NCBI RefSeq assembly: GCF_002042965.1
Contig: NZ_MZNT01000001.1
Location: 310,001-374,000 of the forward strand
Source of the DNA: Paenibacillus sp. 32352
GTDB taxonomy: Bacteria > Bacillota > Bacilli > Paenibacillales > NBRC-103111
Reading direction: 5' to 3'
DNA: 64,000 nt
Part shown: one piece after another, positions 35,295 to 44,694 of the stretch
Position numbering within the stretch: position 1 is the stretch's first letter
Layout: each line of letters opens with the position of its first letter
Notes under the pieces: generated by a model
Database searches by the model: none
Seen by the model: only the letters and a program-made list of their open reading frames with translations
What the model was told of the DNA's origin: nothing
Translations under genes and position numbers: made by a program

Positions 35295-36901
35295 TTCAGT
35301 TCCTCCTTTTCCCGAGTTTGACCTGCTTTGGGTAGGGCTACCGTAAAGATGGTGCCTCCGGCAGGGTTCTTGTGAAAGGTAATATAGCCGTTCAGCTTGC
35401 CAACTGCATGCTGCACCAGGGCAAGTCCGATTCCCCGATGGTCTCCTTCCTTGGTCGAAAAGCCTTTTTCATATACAGCGTGAGCCATTTCTTCTGAAAT
35501 ACCTACCCCGGTATCCTCGCATTCAATAATAAGATCTTCCCCCAAATCGGTCATAAACAATTGGACTCGCTTCTCGGGTCTGTCTTCGCACGCGAGCACC
35601 GCCTCCATGGCATTGTCGATCAAATTACCAATGATAGTGACAAGTAAATTGCGGTCGATCTGCTCCGGAATATCGCGGAAGGAGCTTTCGTGATCAATCT
35701 CAAAGGTCAGCTTCAGCTCCTGAGCATGATTATATTTACCGATCAGGAGCCCGCCGATCATAGGATCGGGAATTTCCCGCATGATGAATTGCACGAAATT
35801 TTGATGAACGTTCGTTTCCCTTGTAATGAGATCAACGGCTTCCTGATATGATTCTAGCTGGATTAAGCCGGAAATGACGTACAGCTTATTCGAAAATTCA
35901 TGGGTTTGCGCCCGAAGCGCATCGGCGAAGCGCCGAACCTGAGACAGCTCCTCGGCGAGCCGGTACAATTCGGATTTGCTTCGAAAGCTCGAAACCGCCC
36001 CGGTAACCTGGGAGTTCATATCCAGGATGGGTACCCGATTGACGACAACTTCAAGGTCGCCAATCATCATTTCACGGTCAACCTCCGCGTTTCCAGTTCG
36101 AACGACCTCGTGAAGGCGCGTATTGGGAATCACTTCTTCGATATGCTTTCCTGCGATGCTCTCATTCTCAGGCAGCTGAAGGAGCTTCAGGGCATAACGG
36201 TTGGCAAGCGTAACGATTCCCTTGCGGTTCACGGCAATGATCCCCTCGTGAATTGATTCGAGAATCGCCTGCTTCTCGGTATAGAGGGCGCCGATTTCCT
36301 CCGGCTCTAGGCCATGGATGGAGCGCCGAACGCTTCTTGCAATTAAAATGGACCCGACTATACCAACGGCAAGAACGATCAAAGTAACCCATTCTACTCT
36401 AAGCTGATAGATGTCATCGATGTGATCGATATCCTCGGTAAGGAAGCCGACCGATACGATACCGATTACGTAACCGTTTTCATCAAAGACGGGAGCTTTT
36501 CCCCGAAGAGAAGGACCGAGAGAGCCGGTAGCTTTGGAAATGATCGATTTACCTTCCAGCACGGGTCCGTTATCACCGCCGACCATTTCTTTACCGATTC
36601 GGTCCGTGACCGGATGGGAATAGCGGATGCCGTCCCGATTGCCTACCACGATATATTCGGCATCGATTTTTTCACGGATCGTCTCCACAATGGGCTGGAT
36701 GGTTTCCGACGGATTAGGCTCATAGAAGGCATGCCGAATTTCGGGCATAAGGGCGATGGTTTCGGCCACTTTAAGCGCCCGGTTGCCGATCTGATCTTCA
36801 AACACCGATGTCGTTATATAGTAAAAAATACATCCGAGGCTGACAATAACTAAAGAGAGAAGCGAGCAAATAATGAGAATAAGCTTGGTTTGCAGCCGCA
36901 T
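35291..36901 (-). CDS. CitS/DctS-type sensor histidine kinase
   Basis: Membrane sensor of di- or tricarboxylates, 536 residues. TM1 is about residues 7-29, a periplasmic-type Cache/CitA sensor about 35-170, TM2 about 172-193, and PAS about 215-325 (KGIVTLANRYALKLLQLPE). The SpoOB-like dimerisation helix contains the phospho-His in RAQTHEFSNKLYVISGLIQL. The ATPase domain has NLIDNAMEAVL, CEDTGVGISEEM and GIGLALVQHAVGKLNG. It is translationally coupled to the regulator. Divergent placement from tctCBA is the usual layout for carboxylate-sensing systems. Confidence 0.92.
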   Translation of the reverse strand: MRLQTKLILIICSLLSLVIVSLGCIFYYITTSVFEDQIGNRALKVAETIALMPEIRHAFYEPNPSETIQPIVETIREKIDAEYIVVGNRDGIRYSHPVTDRIGKEMVGGDNGPVLEGKSIISKATGSLGPSLRGKAPVFDENGYVIGIVSVGFLTEDIDHIDDIYQLRVEWVTLIVLAVGIVGSILIARSVRRSIHGLEPEEIGALYTEKQAILESIHEGIIAVNRKGIVTLANRYALKLLQLPENESIAGKHIEEVIPNTRLHEVVRTGNAEVDREMMIGDLEVVVNRVPILDMNSQVTGAVSSFRSKSELYRLAEELSQVRRFADALRAQTHEFSNKLYVISGLIQLESYQEAVDLITRETNVHQNFVQFIMREIPDPMIGGLLIGKYNHAQELKLTFEIDHESSFRDIPEQIDRNLLVTIIGNLIDNAMEAVLACEDRPEKRVQLFMTDLGEDLIIECEDTGVGISEEMAHAVYEKGFSTKEGDHRGIGLALVQHAVGKLNGYITFHKNPAGGTIFTVALPKAGQTREKEELK

Positions 36902-37221
36902 GGTAAGAAACCCCCGTTTGTGGATGAATGATAGTGACTAAGTCGGCGACAGGTTATACGGCTCATTTATCATATCCTACTGCACGTTTGAACTCGGAAT
37001 GAATATTCCTCAGATAATCATAAACGGTAGCCTCCGTTTGAGCAATTGGCTTGTGCTGGAATTTGCCGGCTTACGCCGTGAACAATATGAACAAAATGCC
37101 CACAAAGGAGTTTATGTAAATTAATTTCGTTAAACTTTTATAATTCCGTTCGTGATGGTATTCTGAAAACGCTTCAAAGAAAGCGCATACAATACGGTGG
37201 ATAAATAACGGAGGGGTTAAC
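36902..37221. promoter_or_regulatory. Divergent control region with two abutting cre-like sites
   Basis: The 320-base gap between the sensor kinase and tctC has no gene. TGAAAACGCTTCAA (37164-37177) and AGAAAGCGCATACA (37178-37191; TGTATGCGCTTTCT on the other strand) each match the CcpA cre consensus with about two mismatches and lie end to end, 30 bases before tctC. A TACAAT at 37189-37194 could be the tctC -10. The response-regulator site is not identifiable. Confidence 0.4.
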
Positions 37222-38283
37222 ATGTTAAAACCTGTTTGGACGTCGTCTTTAAAAATAACAGCCATCGGTCTCTTGGCTATCAGCTTGGCAGCTTGCGGCA
37301 ATGCGGGATCGAAGCCTGCGGCAGCAGGAGGAGAGAAAGGCAAGGACGCTGCTCAGCCTTCCGCATCGAAATATCCGGAAAAGGCGATCAGCTTGATTGC
37401 TCCATCCGGCGCGGGGGGCGGCTGGGATATGACGGCCCGAACAATAGCCAAGGTGCTTTCGGAGACCAAGTCGCTGGATAAGCCGATTACCGTTGAGAAC
37501 AAGCCGGGCGGGGGCGGCACCGTCTTCATGGCGGAATACGCGACCAAGGATGTGAAGGACAATTACAAGCTGTTCGTGAGCTCGCCGCCGATTTTGATCA
37601 ACAATTTGAAAAAAGAAGGCAACACGCCGTTCGGCTATAAGGATACGACGCCGCTTGCTCAATTGACCAAGGATTACGGAGCGATCGCGGTAGCCGCAAA
37701 CTCCAAGTATAACGATTTGAAATCGCTGTTGAACGACATGAAGGCCGATCCGAGCAAATTGACCGTAGCCGGCGGCTCTGCGCCAGGCTCGATGGATCAC
37801 CTTGTCTCAATTTTGCCGGCGTTTAAATATGGAATCGATCCGAAGAAGATCAAATACGTTTCCTATGACGGAGGCGGCGAAGCCTTAACGGCGCTGCTCG
37901 GCGGCAACGCGGACGTGCTCGGCACCGATGCTTCTTCGCTGGATCAATATCTGAAGGCAGGCAAAATCAAGGTGCTTGCTGTATTGGCCCCTCAACGGCT
38001 CGGCGGCAGCATGAAGGATGTTCCTACGGTGAAGGAGCAGGGAATTGACGCGGAGTTCCTCATTTGGAGAGGCATTTTCGGTCCGAAAGAGATGAACGCG
38101 GACGCCAAGAAATTCTGGGACGATACGCTGAAGAAGATGGTAGAGTCCGAGCAATGGAAAAAAGAAATGCAGGCGAATAACTGGGAAACGGATTATAAAA
38201 AAGCGGATGATTTCAAAGCTTATTTAACCGCACAGGAGACGCAAGTCAAAGATGTTTTGACCGCATTGGGCATGCAGAAGTAG
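37222..38283 (+). CDS. tctC: Tripartite tricarboxylate transporter, substrate-binding protein TctC
   Basis: Extracytoplasmic binding component of the TTT importer, 353 residues. Lipoprotein signal: hydrophobic core and lipobox SLAACG with Cys at residue 25, followed by a Gly/Ala/Lys-rich linker. The Bug-family fold motifs are present: YPEKAISLIAPSGAGGGWDM, TARTIAKVL, VENKPGGGG and VAGGSAPGSMDHL. GGAGGGG lies about 6 bases before the ATG. First gene of tctCBA, divergent from a CitST-like two-component system, so the ligand is probably citrate or a related carboxylate. Confidence 0.93.
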   Translation: MLKPVWTSSLKITAIGLLAISLAACGNAGSKPAAAGGEKGKDAAQPSASKYPEKAISLIAPSGAGGGWDMTARTIAKVLSETKSLDKPITVENKPGGGGTVFMAEYATKDVKDNYKLFVSSPPILINNLKKEGNTPFGYKDTTPLAQLTKDYGAIAVAANSKYNDLKSLLNDMKADPSKLTVAGGSAPGSMDHLVSILPAFKYGIDPKKIKYVSYDGGGEALTALLGGNADVLGTDASSLDQYLKAGKIKVLAVLAPQRLGGSMKDVPTVKEQGIDAEFLIWRGIFGPKEMNADAKKFWDDTLKKMVESEQWKKEMQANNWETDYKKADDFKAYLTAQETQVKDVLTALGMQK

Positions 38284-38290
38284 GGAGAGG

Positions 38291-38758
38291 ATGGCTATGA
38301 ATAAAACGTTTGACCGTTACGCCGGAATTGTTTTTCTGGCGATAGGCGCAGCCTTCGCCATCGGGAGCCGCAGCATATCGACAAGCGCGTACGGCAGCAA
38401 TGTCGGGGCGAACATTTTTCCTATGGTGCTAGGCGCTTTTCTCGCTCTTTTGAGCCTTCGACTTATCTACGAGACGTTTCGCAGGCAGCAGGCAGAGAAA
38501 CAGAAGCAGAACCTGGACTATAAAAGATTTGGTATTATTTTTGCGGCAGCTGTCCTGTACGCATATTTTCTGGAGGATATCGGGTTCGTCATCTCGACGT
38601 TTTTATTCCTGTTCATAGGCTTTCAGACGATGCAAAGGGGAAGAATCTGGATCTCGCTGCTCATTTCCGCATTTTTTTCGTACGGTGTGTATTTTCTGTA
38701 TGTTAACGTGCTGGACGGTTCTCTTCCCGGATTCCCAACTTGGCTAGGCTTATCATAA
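38291..38758 (+). CDS. tctB: Tripartite tricarboxylate transporter small subunit TctB
   Basis: Small membrane subunit, 155 residues with four predicted helices (about 10-27, 40-60, 78-105, 115-140). The N-terminal FDRYAGIVFLAIGAAFAIGS fits TctB. It starts 7 bases after tctC within GGGAGAGG-led sequence and is followed by tctA. Needed with TctA for sodium-coupled uptake, as known for the family. Confidence 0.88.
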   Translation: MAMNKTFDRYAGIVFLAIGAAFAIGSRSISTSAYGSNVGANIFPMVLGAFLALLSLRLIYETFRRQQAEKQKQNLDYKRFGIIFAAAVLYAYFLEDIGFVISTFLFLFIGFQTMQRGRIWISLLISAFFSYGVYFLYVNVLDGSLPGFPTWLGLS

Positions 38759-38818
38759 TTTTACGAGCTTAAGGAAGAAGCATAGGTTCCATGCATAAGC
38801 TTGCAGGAGGTAATGAAA

Positions 38819-40345
38819 TTGAGCACGATAGATTATTTGCTTCATGGACTAGGAACAGCGATGCAATGGCATAACCTCGTATTCGTCTTCCTGGGAGTGT
38901 TAATCGGCACGGTCGTCGGTGTGCTTCCAGGCATCGGCCCCATGAGCGGCGTTGCGCTCTTGATCCCGATCACGGCGACGATGACAAGCGGGCTGGGGCC
39001 TGAAGAAGCCGCTACCAGCTCCATCATATTGCTTGCAGGGGTCTACTACGGCGCTATGTACGGCGGGTCGACGACCTCGATTCTGCTGAATACTCCAGGA
39101 GAGTCCTCCTCTGTCGTCACGACGCTTGACGGCTACCAGATGGCCAAACAGGGCAGGGCTGGGGCGGCTCTCGCAATCTCAGCCATCGGCTCCTTCGCGG
39201 CAGGCATCATTTCGCTGATCGGCTTGATTTTTCTGGCACGTCCGCTATCCGCGGTGGCGATCAAATTCGGTCCTGCGGAATATTTCTCGCTGATGGTGCT
39301 GGGCCTTCTGGCGATAAGCGGGCTCGCCGGCAAATCGATGGTCAAAGCACTTATGATGACCGCGTTCGGTTTGCTGCTCGCGACGATCGGTATTGACAGC
39401 GTGTCCGGAGTCGAACGGTTTACCTTCAACATTCCGGAGCTATACCAGGGGCTTGAATTTCTGACGGTTGCCGTAGGTACATTCGCCGTAGGCGAAGTGT
39501 TCAAGACGATCCTGGAGCGGGAAGGCAACGACGGCGAGCTTGCGAAGATCAACCGCATTTTGCCGACGAAGCAGGATTTGAAGGATAGCGCGGCCCCGAT
39601 CGCACGGGGCTCCGTACTTGGCTTCTTCATCGGCCTGCTGCCGGGAGCAGGCGCTATTCTGGCTTCGTTCTTCGCCTACATCGTTGAGAAGAAGCTCAGC
39701 AAAAACCCGGATAAATTCGGCAAAGGGGCTATCGAGGGGGTTGCCTCCCCTGAATCGGCGAACAATGCCGCATCCGGCGGAGCCATGATCCCTCTGCTCA
39801 GCTTGGGAATCCCGTCCTCAGGGACGACGGCGATTCTGATGGGCGCCTTTATCATGTATAACGTGCAGCCGGGTCCGCTCTTGTTCCAGGACCACCCACA
39901 GCTCGCATGGGGTGTTATTGCCAGTATGTTTGTCGGCAACTTGATGCTGCTCGTTTTGAACATGCCTCTCGTGAAAGTGTTCGCCAAGGTCATCGAGACG
40001 CCGACCAAATATTTAATTCCTTTGATCATTGTGTTCTCGGTGTTCGGCGTGTATGCCGTGCAATACTCGACCTTCGACCTGCTGCTCATTATGGGCTGCG
40101 GCCTTGTCGGATATTTTCTGGCGAAAAATGATTACCCGCTGGCGCCTCTCGTGCTGGGACTTATTCTGGGCCCGATGATGGAGAATAACATGCGCAGAGC
40201 GCTGACGATATCCAATGGCGATTTCATGATTTTTCTGCAAAAGCCGGTATCATTAGTCTTTCTGATCATTGGATTATTGTGGATCACAATTCCGCTCTTC
40301 CTCAAGATGAGAGGGAAGAACGTACTGGTTAACGAAGAAGGATAA
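38819..40345 (+). CDS. tctA: Tripartite tricarboxylate transporter large subunit TctA
   Basis: Twelve-helix membrane subunit, about 508 residues. Diagnostic Gly-rich motifs are GTVVGVLPGIGPMSGVALLI near residue 30 and FFIGLLPGAGAILASFFAYI near 260, plus GVASPESANNAASGGAMIPL. GCAGGAGG is at 38803-38810. An in-frame TTG at 38819 is 8 bases away, while the ATG at 38813 is only 2 bases away, so TTG is preferred. The TTG at 38801 overlaps the ribosome binding site and is rejected. Last gene of the tct operon; a hairpin follows. Confidence 0.94.
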   Translation: MSTIDYLLHGLGTAMQWHNLVFVFLGVLIGTVVGVLPGIGPMSGVALLIPITATMTSGLGPEEAATSSIILLAGVYYGAMYGGSTTSILLNTPGESSSVVTTLDGYQMAKQGRAGAALAISAIGSFAAGIISLIGLIFLARPLSAVAIKFGPAEYFSLMVLGLLAISGLAGKSMVKALMMTAFGLLLATIGIDSVSGVERFTFNIPELYQGLEFLTVAVGTFAVGEVFKTILEREGNDGELAKINRILPTKQDLKDSAAPIARGSVLGFFIGLLPGAGAILASFFAYIVEKKLSKNPDKFGKGAIEGVASPESANNAASGGAMIPLLSLGIPSSGTTAILMGAFIMYNVQPGPLLFQDHPQLAWGVIASMFVGNLMLLVLNMPLVKVFAKVIETPTKYLIPLIIVFSVFGVYAVQYSTFDLLLIMGCGLVGYFLAKNDYPLAPLVLGLILGPMMENNMRRALTISNGDFMIFLQKPVSLVFLIIGLLWITIPLFLKMRGKNVLVNEEG

Positions 40346-40358
40346 AGAGGACGGAGCG

Positions 40359-40392
40359 GCAGTGCCGGCGCTAAAAAAGCCGGTACTGCTGC
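40359..40392 (+). terminator. Stem-loop after tctA
   Basis: GCAGTGCCGGC and GCCGGTACTGC pair around CTAAAAAA with one mismatch. The T-tract is weak, so it may be an inefficient terminator. Confidence 0.55.
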
Positions 40393-40417
40393 TTATCCGT
40401 TATCAAGGTATTCTTTT

Positions 40418-40445
40418 TTGCAGGGAAATCCCATATGAATATAGT
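40418..40445 (+). promoter_or_regulatory. Promoter of the TerC-family gene
   Basis: TTGCAG (40418-40423) and TATAGT (40440-40445) are spaced 16 bases apart. A small GGGAAATCCC palindrome sits between them. Confidence 0.55.
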
Positions 40446-40531
40446 ATTTGGTCCTCCATGCCCGTACTATTCCTTGCATTGGAATCGGGAACCCTATTGG
40501 CAGAACTCATTAAGAAAGGAAACAAACCGCT

Positions 40532-41251
40532 ATGGATGTTCAATGGTTGCTGTTAGGACTTGTGCAGATTATGTTTATTAATATCGTCTTAAGCGGTGAC
40601 AACGCGGTCGTTATCGCTCTTGCATGCCGCAGCTTGCCGCAGGAGCAGCAAAAGAAGGCGATCTTTCTGGGGAGCCTGGGAGCTATTGTACTCAGGGTGG
40701 TGCTGACCTTTGCCGCTGTATGGTTGCTGCAAATTCCTTATGTTCAGCTGGCGGGCGGCGTGCTGTTATTATGGATCGCGCTGAAATTAATGAAGCAGGA
40801 GGATCACGAGGAGAAGCTCGCATCCAGTCATCGGCTCGGAGCCGCCATCAAAACGATTATTGTCGCCGATCTGGTGATGAGTCTGGATAATGTGCTTGCT
40901 GTTGCCGGAGCCGCCGCAGGGAATTACCTGTTAATCGGATGTGGACTTGCCTTCAGCATCCCATTGATTATATGGGGAAGCAAGCTGCTGATGAGCTTGA
41001 TGAAGCGCTACCCGGTTATTGTGCTGCTAGGGGTCGCCCTGCTCGGCTATACATCGGGAGAAATGATGCTTAACGACAAGATGGTCGGTCATGCGGTAGA
41101 GTCGCTCAGTCCTGCGCTTCATACGCTGGTTCCGGTTGCGCTCGGCGTTCTCGTCGTCGCTATAGGCAAACTGCTCGAGAAGCGGCAGCATAAGGAGAAG
41201 GAGCAGCAGATTCCGGCGGCACAAGAACAAGAGGTACAGAGTCACGTATAA
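40532..41251 (+). CDS. TerC-family membrane protein (YjbE type)
   Basis: Integral membrane protein of 239 residues with about seven helices, of the family that includes Mn2+ exporters and tellurite-resistance TerC. The paired acidic motifs are VLSGDNAVVIALA near residue 20 and VMSLDNVLAVAGAA near residue 115, the conserved Asp-Asn pairs of the family. The C-terminus is hydrophilic and basic (EKRQHKEKEQQ). AAAGGAAAC lies before the ATG. I looked for a yybP-ykoY manganese riboswitch in the leader and did not see one. Metal export is likely but the metal is not settled. Confidence 0.88.
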   Translation: MDVQWLLLGLVQIMFINIVLSGDNAVVIALACRSLPQEQQKKAIFLGSLGAIVLRVVLTFAAVWLLQIPYVQLAGGVLLLWIALKLMKQEDHEEKLASSHRLGAAIKTIIVADLVMSLDNVLAVAGAAAGNYLLIGCGLAFSIPLIIWGSKLLMSLMKRYPVIVLLGVALLGYTSGEMMLNDKMVGHAVESLSPALHTLVPVALGVLVVAIGKLLEKRQHKEKEQQIPAAQEQEVQSHV

Positions 41252-41276
41252 AAAAGTCAGGGCTTAAGATGATAAA

Positions 41277-41330
41277 AGCTCGGCAGGATGCGTCTGCATG
41301 GAAGCAGAGATCCGGCCGAGCTTGTTGTTT
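41277..41330. terminator. Bidirectional terminator hairpin
   Basis: AGCTCGGC and GCCGAGCT form an outer stem and TCTGC/GCAGA an inner one. TTGTTGTTT follows on the plus strand, and TTTTATCATC follows on the minus strand. It separates the convergent TerC and LTA-synthase-like genes. Confidence 0.7.
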
Positions 41331-41339
41331 GGAGAAAGG

Positions 41340-43448
41340 CTATTTGACCCCAACGGCGGTTCTCGAATAATCGTATTCGTTGGATTTAGCTATGATGGCA
41401 TTTTTCGAATCCTTCACAATAATTTCAAGCTTTAGCGGGGATGAGCCTGGTTTGGCCTTATCCGGAAGCATGGAGGCCTTCAGCTCCTTGTCGCTGGTCC
41501 ATTGGGTCGGAACCTGCTCACCGTTAATGCTTAGAATGCTGTTGAACGGAAGATTCGCTCCCGAGATTTTCAACACATCCCCATCCTGTGAAGACTCGGC
41601 TTGAACGCTGTTGATGACCATGGATCCCGTACCGAGCGTGTAATGTTCGTCATGGATCTTATTCTTCAGCCCATCGTAGCCAAATTGTTGACCAAATATA
41701 ATGTCATACTGTAATCTTTCGTACGTTTTTAAGCTTTCCTTGCTTATTTTCATATCCGCATACCGGTTCTCCGGCGGGATGACCGGAATTCGCTGGTACA
41801 GCTGGTACAAGTAATCCGTGTAATAGCTGCCTGGCCTTTGCGCCAGCTTCAAGGTGTAAGGTCCTAGGAACGAAGGGCTCATATCCAAATGCTCCTTCGG
41901 CACATGCAGGTAGTTGTTCCACACCAGCACGGGAACCCGGTACATTTTATCGAGAAAATCAGGATCGTTTTCTTTCAGGTAGCCTGTATCTCTATACGCT
42001 TTATAGTCATCGCCCAAGCTAGGCAAATGATCCCCGAAGAACACGATGATCGTTGGTTCGTCGATGCTCTCGTAATGGGTCACCATGCGCTTCAGCATGT
42101 CGTCAGCGCCAAGCAGTCCTTGGGCATACGTTTCGAGCAAGCCTTTGGATTCCCCTGTGACACCGGTCACCTCAATCGTATTTTCCTTAAACTTACCCGG
42201 ATAGTAATGGAAGTGGTTTTCCATCGTGTTGGCAAAAATAAAGTCAGGTCCCTCCGTCCGGGCGCTTGCTTCGAATATTTGCCTTGCCACCTCGCGATCC
42301 GCAAGATAAGGCCCCTCATAATCCTGCTTCATAAATTCCTGTGAAATGAATTTGGAAAACCCGAATTTCTCATAAACCTTCTTGCTGTTATAGAACCAGC
42401 TGTGAAACGGGTTAATGGCTGTCGTCTTGTAGCCCTGCCGCGATAAGATTCCGGCCAGCGAATCGATATCCTTGTTAATGTATTGATTGTAAGCTACCGA
42501 GCCTTGTGGCAGGAAACGCATCGAATTGCCTGTGAGCACCTCAAACTCCACATTCGCCGTTCCGCCGCCGTATTGCGGGGACAGCATGGTGCCGCTGGTG
42601 TACTTCGAAACCAGTTCATGATAGAACGGAAGCGGGTCGCGGCTGAACTTGATATTCTTGATCTGCGTCGCATCCCAGAACGATTCGCTCAGTACGACGA
42701 TGATGTTAGGCTTAACGTCCCCCGGATAACTGACGGCGGGGGTTACGGATGAAACGACGTTTCGTATACTGTCGGCGTCATACCCTTCCGGCTGGCTCAT
42801 AAAGAGGAATTTCATATTCATCATCGTAGAGAGCAGAAATCCGTTCGTACGCACGTTCTCCGACGGGTCCCAGGCCAAATTCTGAACCTTGGTCCAGGTT
42901 TTCAAGGATAGAGAGCCGTCGGTGTAGATCGAGCCCAATAGAAGAACGGATGCAATGCCCAGAACTAAACGGTGCTTCCAGCGGAAGAAGAAAGGAAACC
43001 GCGGAAGCTTGTAAAGCAGCAGCAGACTGATCGCTATAAACGCAATAATACCGGAAATGACCGTAAAGTTAAGAAGTCCGCTGAGGTATTGCACCATATC
43101 CTTCGTTTCGCTCGTTAGCAGCAAATCCCACGGAAGAAAGGGAACGCCAAGAATGCTCAGCTTGACTCCGCTGATTAACCCCATGATAAGACAAAGCGTC
43201 GCAACGAGCCAGAAGGACAGCTGAACTCTGCCTGTAATAGCGATAAAAAGAAAGAGAACTGCCAATACAACCAGCGTGTTAAGAAACAGCTCGGGCAGGG
43301 CATGGAACGTCCAGCTGAAGGTATCTCCCCAGCCGCCTCTGCTCATGAGCTCCACTAAAAAAACAATCCATATAGACCAGACAACCATGGGCAGCCGCCG
43401 TGCGACCTTGATCCCCTGATTGCGAACTGCGAGCTGCAGTTCCCCCAT
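41340..43448 (-). CDS. LTA-synthase-like phosphoglycerol transferase / sulfatase-family membrane protein
   Basis: Predicted to move phosphoglycerol units from phosphatidylglycerol onto a glycolipid or glycan outside the membrane, as LtaS/YqgS-type proteins do. About 702 residues: five or six N-terminal helices (to about 190), then an extracellular sulfatase-like domain. The metal site region is IIVVLSESFWDATQI, the nucleophile Thr is in YGGGTANVEFEVLTG, and FFGDHLPSLGDDY is present. The C-terminal about 85 residues form an extra beta-rich domain (LKISGANLPFNSILSINGEQ) resembling IPT/TIG modules. The start at ATG 43448, after GGTGATATAC, gives a normal N-terminus; an in-frame extension to 43631 has no ribosome binding site. 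Confidence 0.88.
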   Translation of the reverse strand: MGELQLAVRNQGIKVARRLPMVVWSIWIVFLVELMSRGGWGDTFSWTFHALPELFLNTLVVLAVLFLFIAITGRVQLSFWLVATLCLIMGLISGVKLSILGVPFLPWDLLLTSETKDMVQYLSGLLNFTVISGIIAFIAISLLLLYKLPRFPFFFRWKHRLVLGIASVLLLGSIYTDGSLSLKTWTKVQNLAWDPSENVRTNGFLLSTMMNMKFLFMSQPEGYDADSIRNVVSSVTPAVSYPGDVKPNIIVVLSESFWDATQIKNIKFSRDPLPFYHELVSKYTSGTMLSPQYGGGTANVEFEVLTGNSMRFLPQGSVAYNQYINKDIDSLAGILSRQGYKTTAINPFHSWFYNSKKVYEKFGFSKFISQEFMKQDYEGPYLADREVARQIFEASARTEGPDFIFANTMENHFHYYPGKFKENTIEVTGVTGESKGLLETYAQGLLGADDMLKRMVTHYESIDEPTIIVFFGDHLPSLGDDYKAYRDTGYLKENDPDFLDKMYRVPVLVWNNYLHVPKEHLDMSPSFLGPYTLKLAQRPGSYYTDYLYQLYQRIPVIPPENRYADMKISKESLKTYERLQYDIIFGQQFGYDGLKNKIHDEHYTLGTGSMVINSVQAESSQDGDVLKISGANLPFNSILSINGEQVPTQWTSDKELKASMLPDKAKPGSSPLKLEIIVKDSKNAIIAKSNEYDYSRTAVGVK

Positions 43449-43631
43449 GTATATCACCACATTATCTATATTAAAATATTGTAAACACCATCCTAGTATA
43501 GCATACATGGGGGCCATGAACATAAGGGAAAATTCGGGGCTGCACCGCCGTTTGGAAACGCTTTTATCATACCGTTCTTTCAGCCGGAGGAAGCTTTGAA
43601 ATGCGGCCTGCAAAAGGAAAAGACCGCGCAA

Positions 43632-43672
43632 CCCTTCACAAGGTCATGCGGCCTTCTTCTGCCGGTGAAGAC
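43632..43672 (-). terminator. Terminator of the polysaccharide deacetylase gene
   Basis: On the minus strand GGCCGCATGACC pairs imperfectly with GGTTGCGCGGTC, followed by TTTTCCTTTT. Confidence 0.6.
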
Positions 43673-43678
43673 ACCTCT

Positions 43679-44479
43679 CTATTTGATGGCTACGCGATCA
43701 TCAGATAGCAGCTCGGGTACCGTAACAATGGTATAACCGTTCTCCTTCAGGTAGGAGATAATCAACGGTAGCGCCTCAATCGTATTGTTCAGATTTCCGC
43801 CTTTGCCGCCTGCGGAATGCTGCAAAATAATAGCTCCCGGACGCAATTCTTTTTTGACGGCGCTCATGATTTCTGCGGCGGATTTGCCCTTCCAGTCCAG
43901 CGTATCGACGGACCAGCCGATAATCTGATGCCCTGCGGCTCCAGCAGCATCCAGGACATCGGCAGATACCGCCCCATAAGGAGCGCGAAAGAGTGCCGGA
44001 GCTTGTCCGGTAATGCTCTTCAGCAGGTCATCGGTCTTGTTGATTTCGCTTTGGACCTGTTCGGCATCCTGCTTGGTCAGCAGCTGATGATCCCAAGAAT
44101 GATTGCCGAGCACATGGCCCTCCTCCAGAATCCGATTGACCATCTGAGGGTGCTTGCGCGCGTTGTCCCCGATCAGGAAGAAGGTGGCGTGGATCTCGTG
44201 CTTTTTCAAAATATCCAGTATCCGCGGCGTATACTTGGTGTCGGGGCCATCATCAAATGTTAATGCGACGCGTTTTTCAGCCATTTTTACCTGGTTCACA
44301 ACGGTGCTGCTGTGATGAACCGGTTCCTTAGTTATGGAGGTCTGGCTGATGGGGGTGGAGCTTAATGCCGGTTCAGGTGCCGGAGACGGTTCGACGGCTT
44401 CCTGTTTTACCGGTTTTTGTCCGCATCCCGCTAAGAAAATGATCATCAAAATAACTACAATTGCCGCGTACTTGCTCAT
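43679..44479 (-). CDS. Polysaccharide deacetylase lipoprotein (CE4)
   Basis: Cell-surface deacetylase, about 266 residues. Lipoprotein signal at the N-terminus (hydrophobic run, lipobox FLAGCG), then a Pro/Ser/Thr-rich linker to about residue 60, then a NodB domain. Motifs are VALTFDDGPDTKYTPRIL (catalytic and metal Asp), GNHSWDHQLL (metal His pair), LFRAPYGAVS and AIILQHSAGG. It resembles PdaA/Pda-type peptidoglycan deacetylases. The ATG at 44479 is preferred over the GTG three codons earlier because AGGTGAGTGGA spaces correctly. It is the second CE4 enzyme in the window; the other (11370-12533) has a different C-terminal domain. Confidence 0.92.
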   Translation of the reverse strand: MSKYAAIVVILMIIFLAGCGQKPVKQEAVEPSPAPEPALSSTPISQTSITKEPVHHSSTVVNQVKMAEKRVALTFDDGPDTKYTPRILDILKKHEIHATFFLIGDNARKHPQMVNRILEEGHVLGNHSWDHQLLTKQDAEQVQSEINKTDDLLKSITGQAPALFRAPYGAVSADVLDAAGAAGHQIIGWSVDTLDWKGKSAAEIMSAVKKELRPGAIILQHSAGGKGGNLNNTIEALPLIISYLKENGYTIVTVPELLSDDRVAIK

Positions 44480-44694
44480 CCATTCCACTCACCTTATTAT
44501 GTCTATCAATCTATGAATCTATTATAGACCAAGCGAGGGAATTTGTCGTGAATTGTCGACCTATTATAAAGAAATATTTGGAGCTTTTTGTCTTTTCATG
44601 CGGTACGGATTTGATTATGATGAAAGAGGTTAAGAAAAAGGATATATGAAAGTGTGAACGCAGCCATTATCGAAGAAAAGAGGATGATCTGCAT

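Noticed and set aside
40393..40531. Possible yybP-ykoY manganese riboswitch before the TerC-family gene
   Set aside because: The context is suggestive, but I could not find the conserved paired and loop segments; only a promoter is visible.
40362..40556. 64-codon ORF after tctA
   Set aside because: Begins inside the stem-loop, has no ribosome binding site and overlaps the TerC-family start.
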